Positions 25,674 through 42,795 of a stretch of 64,000 bases of DNA are shown piece by piece. The position numbers and the translations under genes are program-made. The DNA is from Gordionus sp. m RMFG-2023. Taxonomy: Eukaryota; Nematomorpha; Gordioida; Chordodea; Parachordodidae. The notes under the pieces are model-generated. The model had not been told where the DNA came from. It saw only the letters and a program-made list of their open reading frames with translations, and ran no database searches. The stretch is taken from the NCBI RefSeq assembly GCF_954871325.1, contig NC_088777.1:45237366-45301365 (forward strand), written 5' to 3'. Every line of letters starts with the position of its first letter. Positions within the stretch are counted from its first letter, which is position 1.

Positions 25674-26080
25674 TGTTAAATATAAGTAACAATTTTATTA
25701 ATGGATTTTTTTTAGTGTAGAAGACTTAAGGATAGAAACGTTATATTATATTAAATTTATTTAATATTAAATTGATGTTTGAAACGTTATATACAATGAT
25801 TTTTATTTAATAAATTGATGTTAATTTTGTATATAAACGAAATTAACATGATTAAGTCTTACCTTTTTTTAAATCTTTTTGGAAAATAAAGAACTATATT
25901 TAATATATACTACATATTGTAAAATTAGATTAGCTCTAAGTAAATTATTTAAAATTGAGATATTCCTAATTCTCACGGATTCCATATTCTACAATTGATG
26001 CTATATTCTTAACCTTCAATCTTCCGTATTTATTCAATACAATCGTCCCCAATTCTTTCTATACCTTTTTCGCTAGTCCA
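25674..26080 (+). mobile_element. LTR of the Ty3/Gypsy-like fossil, plus orientation
   Basis: This 407-bp repeat has the same TGTTAAATATAAG start and CGCTAGTCCA end as 21,849-22,256. The sequence after it (TTATGGTGGAGGATAGG) matches that beyond the minus-strand LTR, so here the LTR is followed by internal element sequence. It directly abuts the integrase fragment on its left, evidence of insertion or recombination between elements. Confidence 0.7.
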
Positions 26081-26444
26081 TTATGGTGGAGGATAGGGGC
26101 AGTAGGAATCTCGTTGATCCATTCAGTTATTAATGTTATAATTATATGATTTTCTCTAAATTATTAGCAAGTATTATTATAAAAGCTAATTAATAACTAA
26201 TATATCCATATAAGAATAAGCTTGTTAATTTAGCCAATGTGTGTTTAAGATTATATCTTATTTAACTGGTAATTTGCCTAATTATTTTTAAATTCAGTAT
26301 TTAAAGTCAAAAATAAACTTGGTATTGATTGATATGTAGATAATATAAAAAAATTTAATTTTAAAAGAAATCATGAATTTAAAAATTGCCCCCAAGGAAA
26401 ATTAAATCAAATTTAGGTTAACAATTTAAAATTAATTATTATCT

Positions 26445-26595
26445 AAAACCGTTTTGAACCGGTTTAAAATATTTATAAGGGTTCGGTTCGATCTTTTTAT
26501 ATTTTCTTTATAACGGTTCGGTTTTGGTTACGGTTCAGAAAATTATAACGGTTCATTCCAGTTTGGCGGTTCGTTTTGGTTCTGTTTGAAACGTG
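26445..26595. repeat. Second GGTTCGGTTT-rich repeat block
   Basis: AACCGGTTTAAAA, GGGTTCGGTTCG and GGTTTTGGTTACGGTTC motifs resemble those at 20,930-21,090. It lies just right of the LTR nest. Confidence 0.45.
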
Positions 26596-26839
26596 AAATG
26601 TTTAGATTAATTTATTGTAAAGTTGTAAAGTTACAAAATGATTTAATATCAGCTATATATATATTTTTCTATTTTTATAAATTGTAAATAAATTGTATCT
26701 TTAAGCGAATATAAAAAAATCAATTTAATTACAGTTCTCCCCACTATAAATTGAATTCATCATAATAACGTAATGGGGGTTTCGAAACTCTTTTTTCTAG
26801 AGTTGTATTTCCATTATGTTCTGCAATGTCCAAATTCTC

Positions 26840-26960
26840 AGTCATTGTCATGGGTGTTTCTTTAGCTGTACATGAGCTTCTCTCATTTGGTCAGCATGCT
26901 TGTTTTTTACTATACCCTCTGACTCAACATCATACAATATCGCACTTTTCCGTTGTATAA
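26840..26960 (-). mobile_element. Second integrase C-terminal fragment (fossil)
   Basis: Read on the minus strand, the segment encodes VLYDVESEGIVKNKHADQM followed by REAHVQ, the pattern at the end of LTR-retrotransposon integrases (a strand, a short loop, then H-DQ-R). Its sequence differs from the fragment at 24,007-24,237, so it is a different element. Short and broken. Confidence 0.5.
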
Positions 26961-28022
26961 TTTTAAATAAAGGTTTAAATCATGATTTTACGAACTTAAT
27001 TTTTTTTAATCTTTAATTTTAATTTATATTAATTTATTTTGATTATGTTTTTATCTTATTATTTAATAAAGATTTAGTATCATTTTAGTTCTAACCTCTT
27101 TATTTGACGAATATTATAGAAAAGTATATATAATCGAGGATATTAGTCTGATTTAGTATCATTTTAGTTCTAACCTTTCTGTATTTGACAACGGTTATAA
27201 TCAAACAATCCTTCTAAATTCTTCAAAATTTTCCAAATGTTACAAATACTATTTTAATTATTAGATTAGATTAATACATATAAATTATATTTTCACTATG
27301 TCAGCTTGCAAAATTCTGTATTAAAAATATAATATCAATAACTCACTAAATATTAATTTAGCTTTAACAGTTGAAGTTTAATTGACTTTTATTATTTAAA
27401 TTATTATATAATCCTAATTAAATAAATATAATCATATATTATTTGAAAATTAACAAATTTAATATTGTAATTAGCCGAGTTCAAAATGACTAATCAACTA
27501 TATATTTAGTTTTAAATTTTATTATCATACCTATTCCTAAAAATATTTTCAAGGTCCAAATAAATATTTCTTTATAAAAAGTAGGTAGACATATAGTTTA
27601 TAATCCTCTATTATACACAGTTTTTTATAAAATATTAAATAAAATGCCACTTTTATAGACGTAGTTGACAGTTTTATAATATATTACAGTAAATATTTTA
27701 ATAAAATTTACTAATAAATGGTTTGATAATAAATATAGCAAAAACTTAATAATTTTATATTAAACATTTTATTATTCATCTTGCATAGATGTAATAAATT
27801 TGATTCTTCTCTTTTTTACGAGTTTTTAGGAAAGCTATTTTTTTCTTTTTCGAAAAACAGTTCCGAGTTTAATTTTTAATACAAGTATATTTTTGATATT
27901 ATTACAAACTACTATTATTTTAAGATATAATATACTAAGGTGGTGTGACAATATATAAAATCTTAATTATTTCATCAAATCATTCTGGTCCTTATTTTAT
28001 ATTTAGAATGTTTCATTTTTAA
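26960..28022. other. AT-rich intergenic stretch, nothing recognised
   Basis: Two short direct repeats of TTTAGTATCATTTTAGTTCT lie near 27,065-27,175. No open frame, RNA gene or transposon terminus is supported. Confidence 0.5.
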
Positions 28023-28246
28023 TAGTGTTGTTAAACGGCTCGTTTTGTGCTGATTTTTAAAAAACGGATAACTCAATATTTCATCGAGAATAATATTCGT
28101 AAGACCTCAAGATTTTGTTTGTAGAAGGAACAAAAGTTTAGACATCTATTAGAGAAATCTCGGGGCTTAGGAAATAATTTTCTGGCTAAAATATTGAGTT
28201 AGCAGTTTTTAAAAATCGGCTCAAAACGAGCCGTTTAATAACACTA
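28023..28246. mobile_element. Palindromic hAT-type MITE, copy c
   Basis: The element starts TAGTGTTGTTAAACGGCTCG and ends GCCGTTTAATAACACTA. It is flanked by ATTTTTAA and ATTTCTAA, an 8-bp target duplication with one mismatch. Same family as 2,452-2,674, 42,573-42,795 and 50,590-50,812. Confidence 0.88.
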
Positions 28247-28249
28247 ATT

Positions 28250-29100
28250 TCTAATATGGCATTGCTGTGTAAATAACTCCAGGCTTCGATATATTTGCAT
28301 AATTATTAATAAAAAATAATACTATATAAAACTGATCAGGTAAAATTTTTTATTTAATTATATCTTTATTTTACAGATTCTATGAACATTAAATCTCAAT
28401 ATTGATAATAATCTTTATGACTTACACAGAATTTAAACTTAAAATCAGCCACCACCCACCCTTAAAGTAATTAAATTATACTGTAGTTCTCGGGTATGGG
28501 CTCTTTCTGCCCCACTCCTTTTTAATAAGCCTATAGAGGTTTAAGTATTTTTCGAAATGTTGCGCCTACAAGTACGTGCGGCTTGCCCACAAACGTGTGG
28601 AGGGCTCCTCATATTTTTACTTTTATACCCAAATTAAATTAGTTCCAATTAGATGGAAATGAGAAAAACATAGCGTAGCTCTGTTGAACCTTCAACGCTA
28701 GAGGGCAAAAGCGCTATATATCACGTATCATGTAATTATTTCTACCAAAGATTCTTAGTGTTTTTATTTTATCAATTTATATAACATAGTAAATTCTGAT
28801 ATTAGTTTACATCGTGAGTGTCATTCATGGCTATTACTGCAAATTAACAAGCATCTATTATTTGTGTTGCTATGTAATTAAAATTATTACTACAACGTCG
28901 ACTTTGTAGTATTATATAATATAAGAATAATATATATTATATATTATAATTATGACAAATTATTTTTACGGTCAATAATATTAAATAAAATAAATTTAAA
29001 TAATGTTTCTGTTATTTTAACTAAATTTTATATCATTTTTTCTGGTCTACGAACCATGAACTCAAATATTTCAGCACTAAACCCAATACTTACTTCTAGA
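28250..29100. other. AT-rich stretch, nothing recognised
   Basis: It includes moderately GC-rich sequence near 28,480-28,700 (for example GTACGTGCGGCTTGCCCAC) without a convincing frame. No gene or repeat partner was found in this window. Confidence 0.45.
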
Positions 29101-29102
29101 AT

Positions 29103-29770
29103 GAGGGTTCACAGCCCTACGTTTACGTATAGTTGGTTTTAGGCTGTTTAGAGAGAGAGAGCTTTATTGATTGAAATAAGACCAACCAGAACACGGCTTT
29201 AAAATTTTTATTAAAGTTCTTAATAATATCTAATTCAGCATCCCCGTGATGATAAAAATTCTCAATTTTAAACCATTAATCGAGGGAGATTTTTAAATGT
29301 GAAAAGTATGATTTTTTCTAATGAAAGAGAAATAGTAGGCTTGAGGATTTAATCTAGAACGGTTATTAGGATGGTCGCACAGGATAAAAATTAGACAGAA
29401 AAAAGACACTTTATTAAATTCAATCAAAGAAAATTGATAGTCTTTTTTGATTATATTATTAGAATATTAACGTTGATGTCGTCTTTTTATTTTAAAATAT
29501 GGTTATACAAAAAAAAGCAAGTGGTGAAAGAAAATGAAAATATATATCAATATATATATTTAGTCGCCTTGAGATGTATTTATATACATGTTAATTTTAT
29601 TGAGTAAAAAGATAATATGAACATATTTAAATATACAATTACAACAAATTAAGCAAACATGTAACATTTTTGAAAATGGATTATACCATGTATAGAAGTT
29701 GCTAACATGTTTTGCTCTGAACTTTTAAACTAATTTTAAATTATATTAATTTTTTATAATTTTTCACAAT
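29103..29770. repeat. Dispersed repeat shared with the right end of the window
   Basis: GAGGGTTCACAGCCCTACGT and the following ~190 bp recur at 63,686-63,860. The tail TTATACCATGTATAGAAGTT to TTTTTCACAATAA recurs at 63,880-63,990. This copy carries about 370 bp extra between the two parts, so one copy has an insertion or the other a deletion. No coding capacity was recognised. Confidence 0.7.
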
Positions 29771-30118
29771 AAGTTAATTAGAGAAACAATATAGAGAACT
29801 TGTATATATGATACATTTTGCATATTAAAATTATTTTTAATAAAATGTTTTAAAAATAAAAATTGATTTCATTTAAAAAAAGAAATCAGAGTTAGATGGG
29901 TGGATTCAGCGTTAATATATTCAAGATTAATTTATCATAAAAAAATAACACATATAACTTCAGATAGAAAGTTGATTAGATTTACATATATATATCCCTC
30001 TATTTCGCTCGAATAAAATATTCTTATGGATCTATAGAGATTTGTTTATCATGTGCGATCTATTTAGTTGATATATAAAGATTGGAGACTGCAGAGATAT
30101 TAATGATGCAGCTTTATC

Positions 30119-30405
30119 CTGAGCGGAAAGTAATTAGACCAGCAAAATTATCAATGTTTGATTTTATTTGTTCATGTAATGGGGTCTCTTTGTTAGCGGG
30201 AGGTATAAGACATTTGTGAGAGAAGGTTAATAAGTCTTCCCATGATTTTAAACAATTTAAGTTATCATTAACTTTTGTGATAAGTTTAATAACAAAATTT
30301 GAAATTAGGTTTCAAGATTTATTTGGTAGATGTGTTAAAGTGGGTCCTTTTTTCCATTCAAAAAATCTTTCAAAATCTGTGTTAATAAGGGGAGGATGAG
30401 GCTCA
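30119..30405 (-). mobile_element. LINE ORF fragment (region before the reverse transcriptase)
   Basis: On the minus strand the reading LTHLPNKS...ISNFVIKLI, CLKSWEDLLTFSHKCLIPPA and then NKETPLHEQI resembles the segment preceding the reverse transcriptase in a group of animal LINE polymerases (family form HIPKSAR...AWRRLLLFP...L..PPRGGK). It is probably the same kind of LINE as the fossils at 3.5-4.9 kb. Decayed; at least one stop interrupts it. Confidence 0.5.
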
Positions 30406-32046
30406 ATAATATTTAATAAGGGTTTGGATATTGTTATAATTTCATTGGTTGGAAATTTTTGAGAGGAAGGACACTGCTATCAATCTCTATAAATATTTTT
30501 ATTTTGTTTAGACTTTATTTATTTAATTAATTGTATATTGCATTTTTTGTTTTCATATTCATATTTGTTAAATAGTTCTGTTACGATTTTGGAATATTGG
30601 GAAGAAACACGCATCAAATTAATTAGATTTTATAAAATCTTATAATATTTTATAATAATAATAAATGTTATAATTATTTATATAATATGCAATTTAGCCA
30701 TTCAATAATGGGAAATAAAGTTTATAAGAGCATTCATTTATTTTGAAGAATCTAGCGATATAAATCAAAGATAGAGATATAGATGAAAGTTTATAATAAA
30801 TAAAATCCTAGGGATAAATAGTTATAATCTTAGGCAACCAATGATAAAATGCTTATTCCCGGGGTTTAGAAAAAGAAACAACGATTTTCTAGAGATATAA
30901 GAGATTTTTACAAAAAAATCTGATTCAATTATCTTATTTATACGTATTTAAGTAAAATCATTTTAATAAAATATAATTTAAAATAAAAAATGAACTCGGA
31001 AAATTTAATAAAAAGGATTCTAAAAAATAAAATTTTTACAGAACAAAATCAATCTCTTAAAATTATTAGTCCACAATTTTTTAAATCCTTATAACGAACA
31101 GAAGAGGATCCATCTCAGAATATTTGTTAAAGTCCTTTTAATTGCATAAATAATGTATGAGAGGCCAATAGGAATTGGCTAAATCATTTTTTCATCATAT
31201 TAGATAAAGGTCCTAAGCCAATTCTTGCTTACTTATTAGACAATAAGTAACGTAGAACACTTAAAATATTTCACACTTATAATTTAAGTAATTATTTGGG
31301 TTATTTGATGTTAATTTTTTAAAATAATAAATGCTACGCAATATATAGAATTTTTTCCAACATATTTAATGATAACTTCGCGCGTATATATTTGCAGAAA
31401 AATATTCGTTATAACGGATTTGTAAAAATATGGCTAAATTATATTCGCTTCAAGTATTCGAAGTTTAAATTTCGAGGAAATAAATTAGAGATGATTTAGT
31501 TAGAGATATGTTTTCGAGATAAATGTTTAACAAAAGAATTTCGTTCAATTGGTTTGGACGATATTACGTTCATTTTAAAATTCCTTCTCAATAAACACAA
31601 CATGTGTTTATAAATTTTTAGCTATAAAGTATCTCGCTATAAAAGATTAGCTCAATTGACATGATACGTTAAATCGAGTACCTTTTTATTTATCTCAATA
31701 CTACAAAAAATATGCTGAAATTTAATTATTTGCAGTTTTGTTACAAACCGAATCCTGAAAGGATTTCTAGAAATTGTAAGATAGGTTCAGATTGCTATGG
31801 TTCTTATAAGTTTTATGGAATAATTCCAGGTTATGGTTCTGGTTCTTCCAGTTTCTCAGGTTGAAGGTTCTAATTTCTTATTTTGGTTTATGAATAATTT
31901 GATTAAGTTATAAGAGGTTTCAACAAACAAATTTTAGCAATATTTTGCTTTAACAATCAGTTTATCTTTCAATAATCAATATCTTTTAAGTATAAGCAAA
32001 TATTCGTCTTATATCATTTATATAAAATTAATTTGTGAAATCTGAA
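30405..32046. other. AT-rich region upstream of the kinase gene
   Basis: No gene is supported. Near 31,735-31,860 a plus-strand stretch rich in GGTTCTGGTT motifs gives a short Cys/Gly/Ser-rich frame, more likely a simple repeat than a peptide gene. A promoter for the kinase gene would lie here, but I see no element I can defend. Confidence 0.4.
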
Positions 32047-36496
<4,450 letters not shown>

Positions 36497-36499
36497 TTA

Positions 36500-36885
36500 T
36501 AATTATTATTATCATATCTAATAAATAGTTGAAAAAATAATATTGAAAATAATTTACTTTGACCTATGCTTTATAATCCCAAAGCAATTTTTAGGTTATA
36601 TTTTTTAAATGCTGCTTAAATTTGTTTAGATTTAAGAACAACTTAAGTTAAAATTCTTGAAATTAAAATTAAAATATGTTTATCAATTTGTGACAAATTA
36701 TTGAAAAGTATTGTTTATAGAAAAATTTGTCTTATAGATGTTCCAACCTATGACTAGTTTCGTTTCGCCCAATGCTAATATTTTATTTTATTGTTGCTTA
36801 TGTAATTTTAGCGTACTTTAATAAGTTTTAAACAAAGTGCCTTAAACTTTATATAAATCAGGGAATGAATCAAAATTTTATATCT
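36500..36885. other. 3' flank of the kinase gene
   Basis: AT-rich with no supported gene. It presumably includes the kinase 3' untranslated region; the AATAAA near 36,520, soon after the stop codon, is a possible polyadenylation signal. Confidence 0.4.
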
Positions 36886-36887
36886 GC

Positions 36888-37060
36888 TTCTTTATTTGAC
36901 AATTCATTCATAAAAGCATGTTTCAATTAAAATCAGCTGTAGACGCCATTAACACCTGTTGATTACCACGATGATAATGTCTCTTACTACCAATATTTAA
37001 ATTCTTATAAATATTTTAATAAATACTATGGTTATATATATAATTATTTTCCTATAGTTA
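36888..37060. repeat. Arm of an inverted repeat (partner 39,180-39,362)
   Basis: GACAATTCATTCAT, AATCAGCTGTAGACGCCATT, AACACC and then TTGATTACCACGATGATAAT recur in reverse complement at 39,362-39,180. On the plus strand this arm reads MFQLKSAVDAINTC before a stop. The partner arm, read on the minus strand, reads MYQLKSAGDAINT and continues through a hydrophobic stretch. It may be a duplicated exon of an unknown membrane protein or an old transposon end. Confidence 0.65.
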
Positions 37061-37626
37061 GTTCTTAATACCATGATCTGTTAAAAATAGTCCATTATTA
37101 ATTGTTATTTTATATTTAATTTGCTACTTATACAATTTTATTAATCAAACATTCTATTTTATAAAAAGCATTATTTTTACTTTCTAAATTATTAATATTT
37201 ACATTCATTACAATAATATAGTCAAATCTTCTAAAATAAGTTTAAGTTCTTTGCTTATAATATGCAGGTAAGCAATATCAGCAATTTTTATTCAAGTTTG
37301 TTAGAAATCTTTTTATTAACTGTATGCAATAATATATACCTAAACTGAAGATTCCATATAAGAATATCCATACCAATCAGACACTGACACATTTATTTGG
37401 GTTCCATATAAATTACATTTAATTTTATAAAAACTTAATTAAAGAGTTTTGTATTTATGAAATATGGAACTAAAATAATGTGTCATCATCGATTTGTATT
37501 TAACAATGCTTAATGCATTATAAGTTAATCTAGGGTTTAGGTAAGTATTATGTCATTGACTATGCTATATGGGGCTAAGAGTGTGAATTTTATAACTCAC
37601 AGCTTATAAATTGTTTTATTTTGAAG

Positions 37627-38696
37627 CATAGACGTAGCCGAAGAGGGGGTGGGGCAAGGGGAAATCCCCCCTTTCAGAAATTTATCATTTATTATGAGTA
37701 TCATTTTAAGCTAAAAAATATTCCCCTTAGTCCTCCCCCTACTCTCTGACTCCTAAAAATGCAAGCATATATCTTAAACAATAATTTGAAAGAAAGAATG
37801 TAAAAGTTGATATTTTTTTATAAAACTATTCATCATAATTTATACATTTTTGGAAAAATATAAAAAAAGTGAACCAAATTTTTTTTTTAAGTAATGGAAT
37901 ATAACCCTAAGATAAGTCTTATAAAAAAGGTGAAATGTATTATAATTATTAATAATAGATTCATAAAATTACTAAATAATATGATATATCAAATATAATT
38001 TTTTATAAAGTGAGTAATTTTAACTTATTTATCTTAATAAAAGTAAAATATAATTATAAAACTATTGATAAAATTAAATCATAAATTAAATAAAAAAATT
38101 AAAGCATAATATAAACAGTGGTATATTATATGTCGAAGATTTACAGTATATCTAATTTTATCAATTATCATGAGAATCAAGTTATTTTTACCAATATATC
38201 GAATTATATATTTTACAGAAAACTATAAAATATTGACAAGGACATCAGATATCCTTTAAAGACATTGTGGGATGAATAATATGAAGATTAATTTTTAATA
38301 TCATTTTTATTTAAAATAAATTGGCGTTAAATAATTGAATGCAAATTGTTGCTATATTTATTATTAAGAGCATTGATTAGTAAAATTTGTTAAAATATTA
38401 ACTTTAATATATTCTCTAACTGTCAAATATGTCTGTAAAAGGGGAATTTTACCTAGTATTTTGTAACTAATTCTATGTAATAGAAGAATATCAACTATAT
38501 GTCTAATTACTTTTTATAAATAAATAAATTATTACCATGCTTTTATAGTAATGTATATATAAGTAATTTATTATATTTTATATAAACTAATAAAAATATA
38601 TTTCATATTTGTTCCAGGCTTATTTTTTTTATATTAAAATTAACCTCCTATCTTGTAATTCCCTCCCCCCTTAGGAAAATCCTGGCTACCCCTATG
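37627..38696. mobile_element. Non-autonomous hAT-type transposon, 1,070 bp
   Basis: The left end is CATAGACGTAGCC and the right end, reverse-complemented, is CATAGGGGTAGCCAGG, so the terminal inverted repeats match at 11 of the first 13 positions. The flanks are TTTTGAAG at 37,619-37,626 and TTTTGAAG at 38,697-38,704, a perfect 8-bp target duplication typical of hAT elements. The inside is AT-rich, with G-rich and C-rich runs next to the ends and no transposase frame, so it would need a transposase from elsewhere. Confidence 0.93.
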
Positions 38697-38704
38697 TTTT
38701 GAAG

Positions 38705-39180
38705 TTATTTTTTTTAAATTATAAAAAAAATTGAATTCTAATTTTTATAATACTATTTCTAAATCCAATTGTAGGGTTAGAGGTCTACTACTTACCTCTT
38801 AAAAAAAATCAGGGAGAAATAACATTAATAATTGAACGATATTTGAACATCCGATGATAATATTTGTTTTCAAAAATAAAAAAAAATTATTAAAAATATC
38901 AATATTTAAAAGTATATAGTCACAAAAAATCTAAAAATATTTTATAAGATATAAGAAATATTCATAATATATAATATCAACATTTAAAAATATATGGTCA
39001 TGATATAAATCAATATTAAATTTAAATAAATTAATCTTAATTCAGGTACACTATACAAATTTATTTATTGGCCATTAAGTAAAATTGTTTTGGTTAAATT
39101 CTGACGAATATTTATATTAGATTTCCTATTTTGATTACCATAATGATGAAATCGGTTGTGCAAATAACGTTCAATTATTA
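38705..39180. other. AT-rich stretch, nothing recognised
   Basis: Short A-rich and TATGGTCA-type direct repeats near 38,910-39,005. No gene is supported. Confidence 0.5.
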
Positions 39181-39362
39181 ATGTTATAAGAATTTGATAA
39201 TGGGTGATTAGTGCTTTTTGATTATGCATTAAGAATTTAAATATTTGGTAATAAGGCAAATTATCATCGTGGTAATCAACATGGTGTTAATGGCGTCTCC
39301 AGCTGATTTCAATTGATACATGTTTAAAAATGCATTTTAATGAATGAATTGTCAGTTTAAGT
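39180..39362. repeat. Second arm of the inverted repeat
   Basis: Reverse-complement partner of 36,888-37,060, about 2.1 kb apart, with the hAT element at 37,627-38,696 lying between the arms. On the minus strand it encodes MYQLKSAGDAINTMLITTM followed by IICLITKYLNS and a stop, a hydrophobic segment that could span a membrane. Confidence 0.65.
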
Positions 39363-39479
39363 ATTAATATATGTCATTGGACGAGGTAGACCTATATAGC
39401 TAAACGTTCTAGTTTGACAACTGGAAGGAAACAATATTCATTTTATCCTTCTTTCTTTTTTTGCTGATAAAACACATTT

Positions 39480-39735
39480 GAGATGAGAGAATTTTGCTTT
39501 AGTTGGTAGACCATTATGGCCTCTAATCTTCTTATTTCATTTTCCATGATCCTGAGCATCAGCTCTCAGCATTTTCCGTATCTCACTTCATTACCTTTAT
39601 CAAATTTTTCTTCGACTTTCTCGAGGCCTTGTTACCTACTCTCAATATAGTGCATATCTTTACCCAGCCATTTTTCACAATCCGATTCATATTTTCAAAA
39701 TATCTCCGCCAATATTTCAATCATCTATAGTTATT
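39480..39735 (-). pseudogene. Decayed coiled-coil-like coding remnant
   Basis: On the minus strand a charged, heptad-like reading (KYESDCEKWLGKDMHYIES, LEKVEEKFDKGNEVRYGKC, ELMLRIMENEIRRLEAIM) runs for about 80 residues, with three in-frame stops. Base composition is less AT-rich than around it. An alternative minus-strand frame is open for about 45 codons. No family was recognised; it could also be chance. Confidence 0.3.
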
Positions 39736-42572
39736 ATCCCAAAATTTTTTCGAAAGTATTTGCCTGATTTTTTTCTCTCTCTTAATGATTTATTCCTCAC
39801 GCATCCATCCATTTACATCTTTATTATTTAATTTCATGAGTCATTTCTATTGGCCATATATTATTACTCAAGTGTATCAGAGGATAATTTTGTTTGAACA
39901 TGAGAGAAACGAAGTGTTAATAGTGAAAACTATACCAATTTAATTAATCCTATTAATATGAAAATAAGTTATGGATGCTCAGAAAAAAGAAAAAAGAAAG
40001 AAAGATGTCTACATAAGGCCTATTATATTAAAAAATTTTTACATTTCCAAAATTCTGAAGTGTGTTTCTACTCATCAGGCGTTTTCCTATTTTCAAAAAT
40101 TTTAGATCCATATTAGAGTATATTTTAAATAAATTTTGCCAGAATACATGGTTACAAATTAACTATTCATACAAAATTTGATGGATCTATGCTCTCCTTT
40201 ACTTATCAATCATATTATTTATAGCGTCGGTCAGTATCCTAAACTCATTTTTAATCTAATCAAACCGAAGGAGTATTTGTTACTTAATCTCGCATTATTT
40301 AGCTAGTCGACTAATGTAACAGAGGGAACAAATTAACCGACCACAAGAATTAGGACTGCGTCACCTGTTAATATTGTACTTTCTAGTAACGATAGAGTGC
40401 TGTTTATCAATCTGCGTTCATTCTATCCAAACTGCAAAATGATTTCTGATATACGCTGAATTCAGGTACTCATTGGCAATTAGACTAGAGGTGGATATAT
40501 CTTAATACATTAAATATCAAAGATGCAGGGCTTAAGTTAACAAAAAAGTAAGATGTCCTTTCCATTGTGTTTTTAATAGAAGTAAATATATAGTCATGCA
40601 TGCAATAATTATTAAAATAATTCAGAAAGCACTTTAAGGAGTACTTGTTCCAGCACATATTGAACCGTGAGATTTGTCAATAATTAAAAACAGACCTGAA
40701 TAAAAGACCAAAGGGAATGGATTTTACAGGTTCATAAATCCTAAAAGCATTGACTAAAATAGTAGAGTAACACCTTTAACAGTATAGCATAAATTTTGTT
40801 TCTATTAGTTAAAATTATAGATTAAACCAAATATTCTTGCATAAAGTATTTGATTGTAAATATTTTATAATTAATTATGCTTGCTATACCCTATAAAATA
40901 AGGATGAAATTTTATTATATTTTTATTGTATCTAAATATAGAATTATCGAAGCTTTGGGGCTGAAAAAATTAATATTTTCGCACTTATCCGATTTTTCGC
41001 AATTAAAAGACTAAATTTTAATCATTTAATATATAAACCAATTTTATGTTGGTATTAGTAATATATTATATGCAAGGTATATTAAATTTATTGTAAAATT
41101 ATACAATTATTTTATTATTATTAAAATATTAAGAGATTTAAAATGTCTAAAAATATTTTTTTTTGTAATTTGAATCAGTGAAATAACATGTGATAAATTT
41201 AAAAATTATATCTCGTTTAAGCTCGGTTATATTAGTTACCAAAATTTAACAGTTTAAAATTATTACTTACGAAATTATGGTCGTCCAACCAGATATTCAC
41301 GAACCAAAAGATAAGGCTCTTCAAATCCCTAATTCTACCTATCTTAACATATGGATTAGAGATGTGGTAGGACACCAAAAACAATATTAACACATCCCAG
41401 ATCTTTATAAACAAATGCTAAGAAGAATTACTAAAACACTCTCTGGAATAGGTGCAACATCCTACCTATCAATCGACTCATTCCTTTGAGGAGATTAGAA
41501 TTACTTGGTCATTGCTTAAGACATTCAGAAGAAAATATGATATTTTTCGTCCATGAGAGGGACCCCAGATTATGGGAGGTAGAGAACTCCCATATACTAT
41601 TGGCTGATGTCCGAAGGACATGTACTTGATCAATTTCGTTTACAGATTTTTTGGCACTCAGCAAAAACAAAAAATTCTAAAGGAACATCTACAATACATG
41701 CTTAAACATGGTCTGAACTATAGCAGAAATCGATAGGAAGGATGAGACTATTCTCGCACCTGCTTATTTCCTCTCCTCTTCTCCCGGGTTGAATGACAAT
41801 TTATGGTTCGGCACAGGTTATATTGGAATTATGGATAGAATAAAATAGGATGAGGGAGATGATAATTATTTTTTTTATCTTCCCCCCCCCCCCTTTTATA
41901 ACTAATTTCCCTGTCTTTTTCCTTTTTCTACTGGATGAATGATATTGACGAAGGATATGATAATCATAGAACCGTGAATAATAATAATGATAACGATTCC
42001 CGTTCACTATAATAATGATAATGTGGTAAACATAATGAGGATCCCATGCATCGCTCGCTTAGTAATGAGAAGGATGGGAACACACGATATTGACTCTAGT
42101 GAATGACAAAAATAATGAAGGAAAAAAGAAAAAGAAAACAAGGAACCGATGTTACAATTTCAGGGAAGTTAGATGCCTCTGGAATAGAACACGCTAAATA
42201 GACATAGCGTTATCTTCCAAGGATATATTACCTAACATAAGACTTATTTTTTTTCTTCTCTTAAATAATCTAACGAGGCGTCAGGTACATTATTATTAAA
42301 CAATTTTTTAACACTATCCTGCCAGTAGATCTAATAGATCACCTCTTTCTTACTCCTCTCTTATTTACTATGCTTGCTCAATACATAGTGGTACCGTCCA
42401 CTACAATAAAACGGGTATATATCATGTATATAATCTATATAATAGTGAATATACACAGTGCAGGCTATAACTCCTGGTGGGTAAAATTGCACTTTGTGCA
42501 ATTTCTGATGTGGTAATAAATGAATGAATATTTAGTGCTAATCTCCAATTCAAAAATCGTCGCTTCTCACTT

Positions 42573-42795
42573 TAGTGTTGTTAAATATCTCGTATTGAGC
42601 CGATTTTTTAAAATGACTAACTCAATCTTTTAGCCAGAAATAATATTACCTAAGCCTCTAGATTTCGATAATATTAGGCTAGACTTTTGTTCCTTCTATG
42701 AACAAAATCTTCAAGCTTGCGTAATATTTTTATGGATGAAATATAGAGTTAGCCGTTTTTAAAAATCGCTCAAAACGAGCCGTTTAACAACACTA
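42573..42795. mobile_element. Palindromic hAT-type MITE, copy b
   Basis: Counterpart of 2,452-2,674 within the near-identical duplication, with the same TCTCACTT / TCGCACTT target duplication. It was therefore copied with the block and did not insert independently. Confidence 0.9.

Noticed and set aside
20930-26595. A single large transposon bounded by the two GGTTCGG-rich blocks
   Set aside because: The blocks are in the same orientation and no matching target duplication was found, so I list them only as separate repeats.
31735-31860. Short plus-strand Cys/Gly/Ser-rich reading that looks like a small secreted peptide
   Set aside because: No signal peptide or start codon in context, and the DNA is largely repeated GGTTCTGG-type motifs.
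41801-42007. 68-codon minus-strand frame present only in the right copy
   Set aside because: It depends on the length of a C run that differs by one base between the two near-identical copies, so it is not a real gene.
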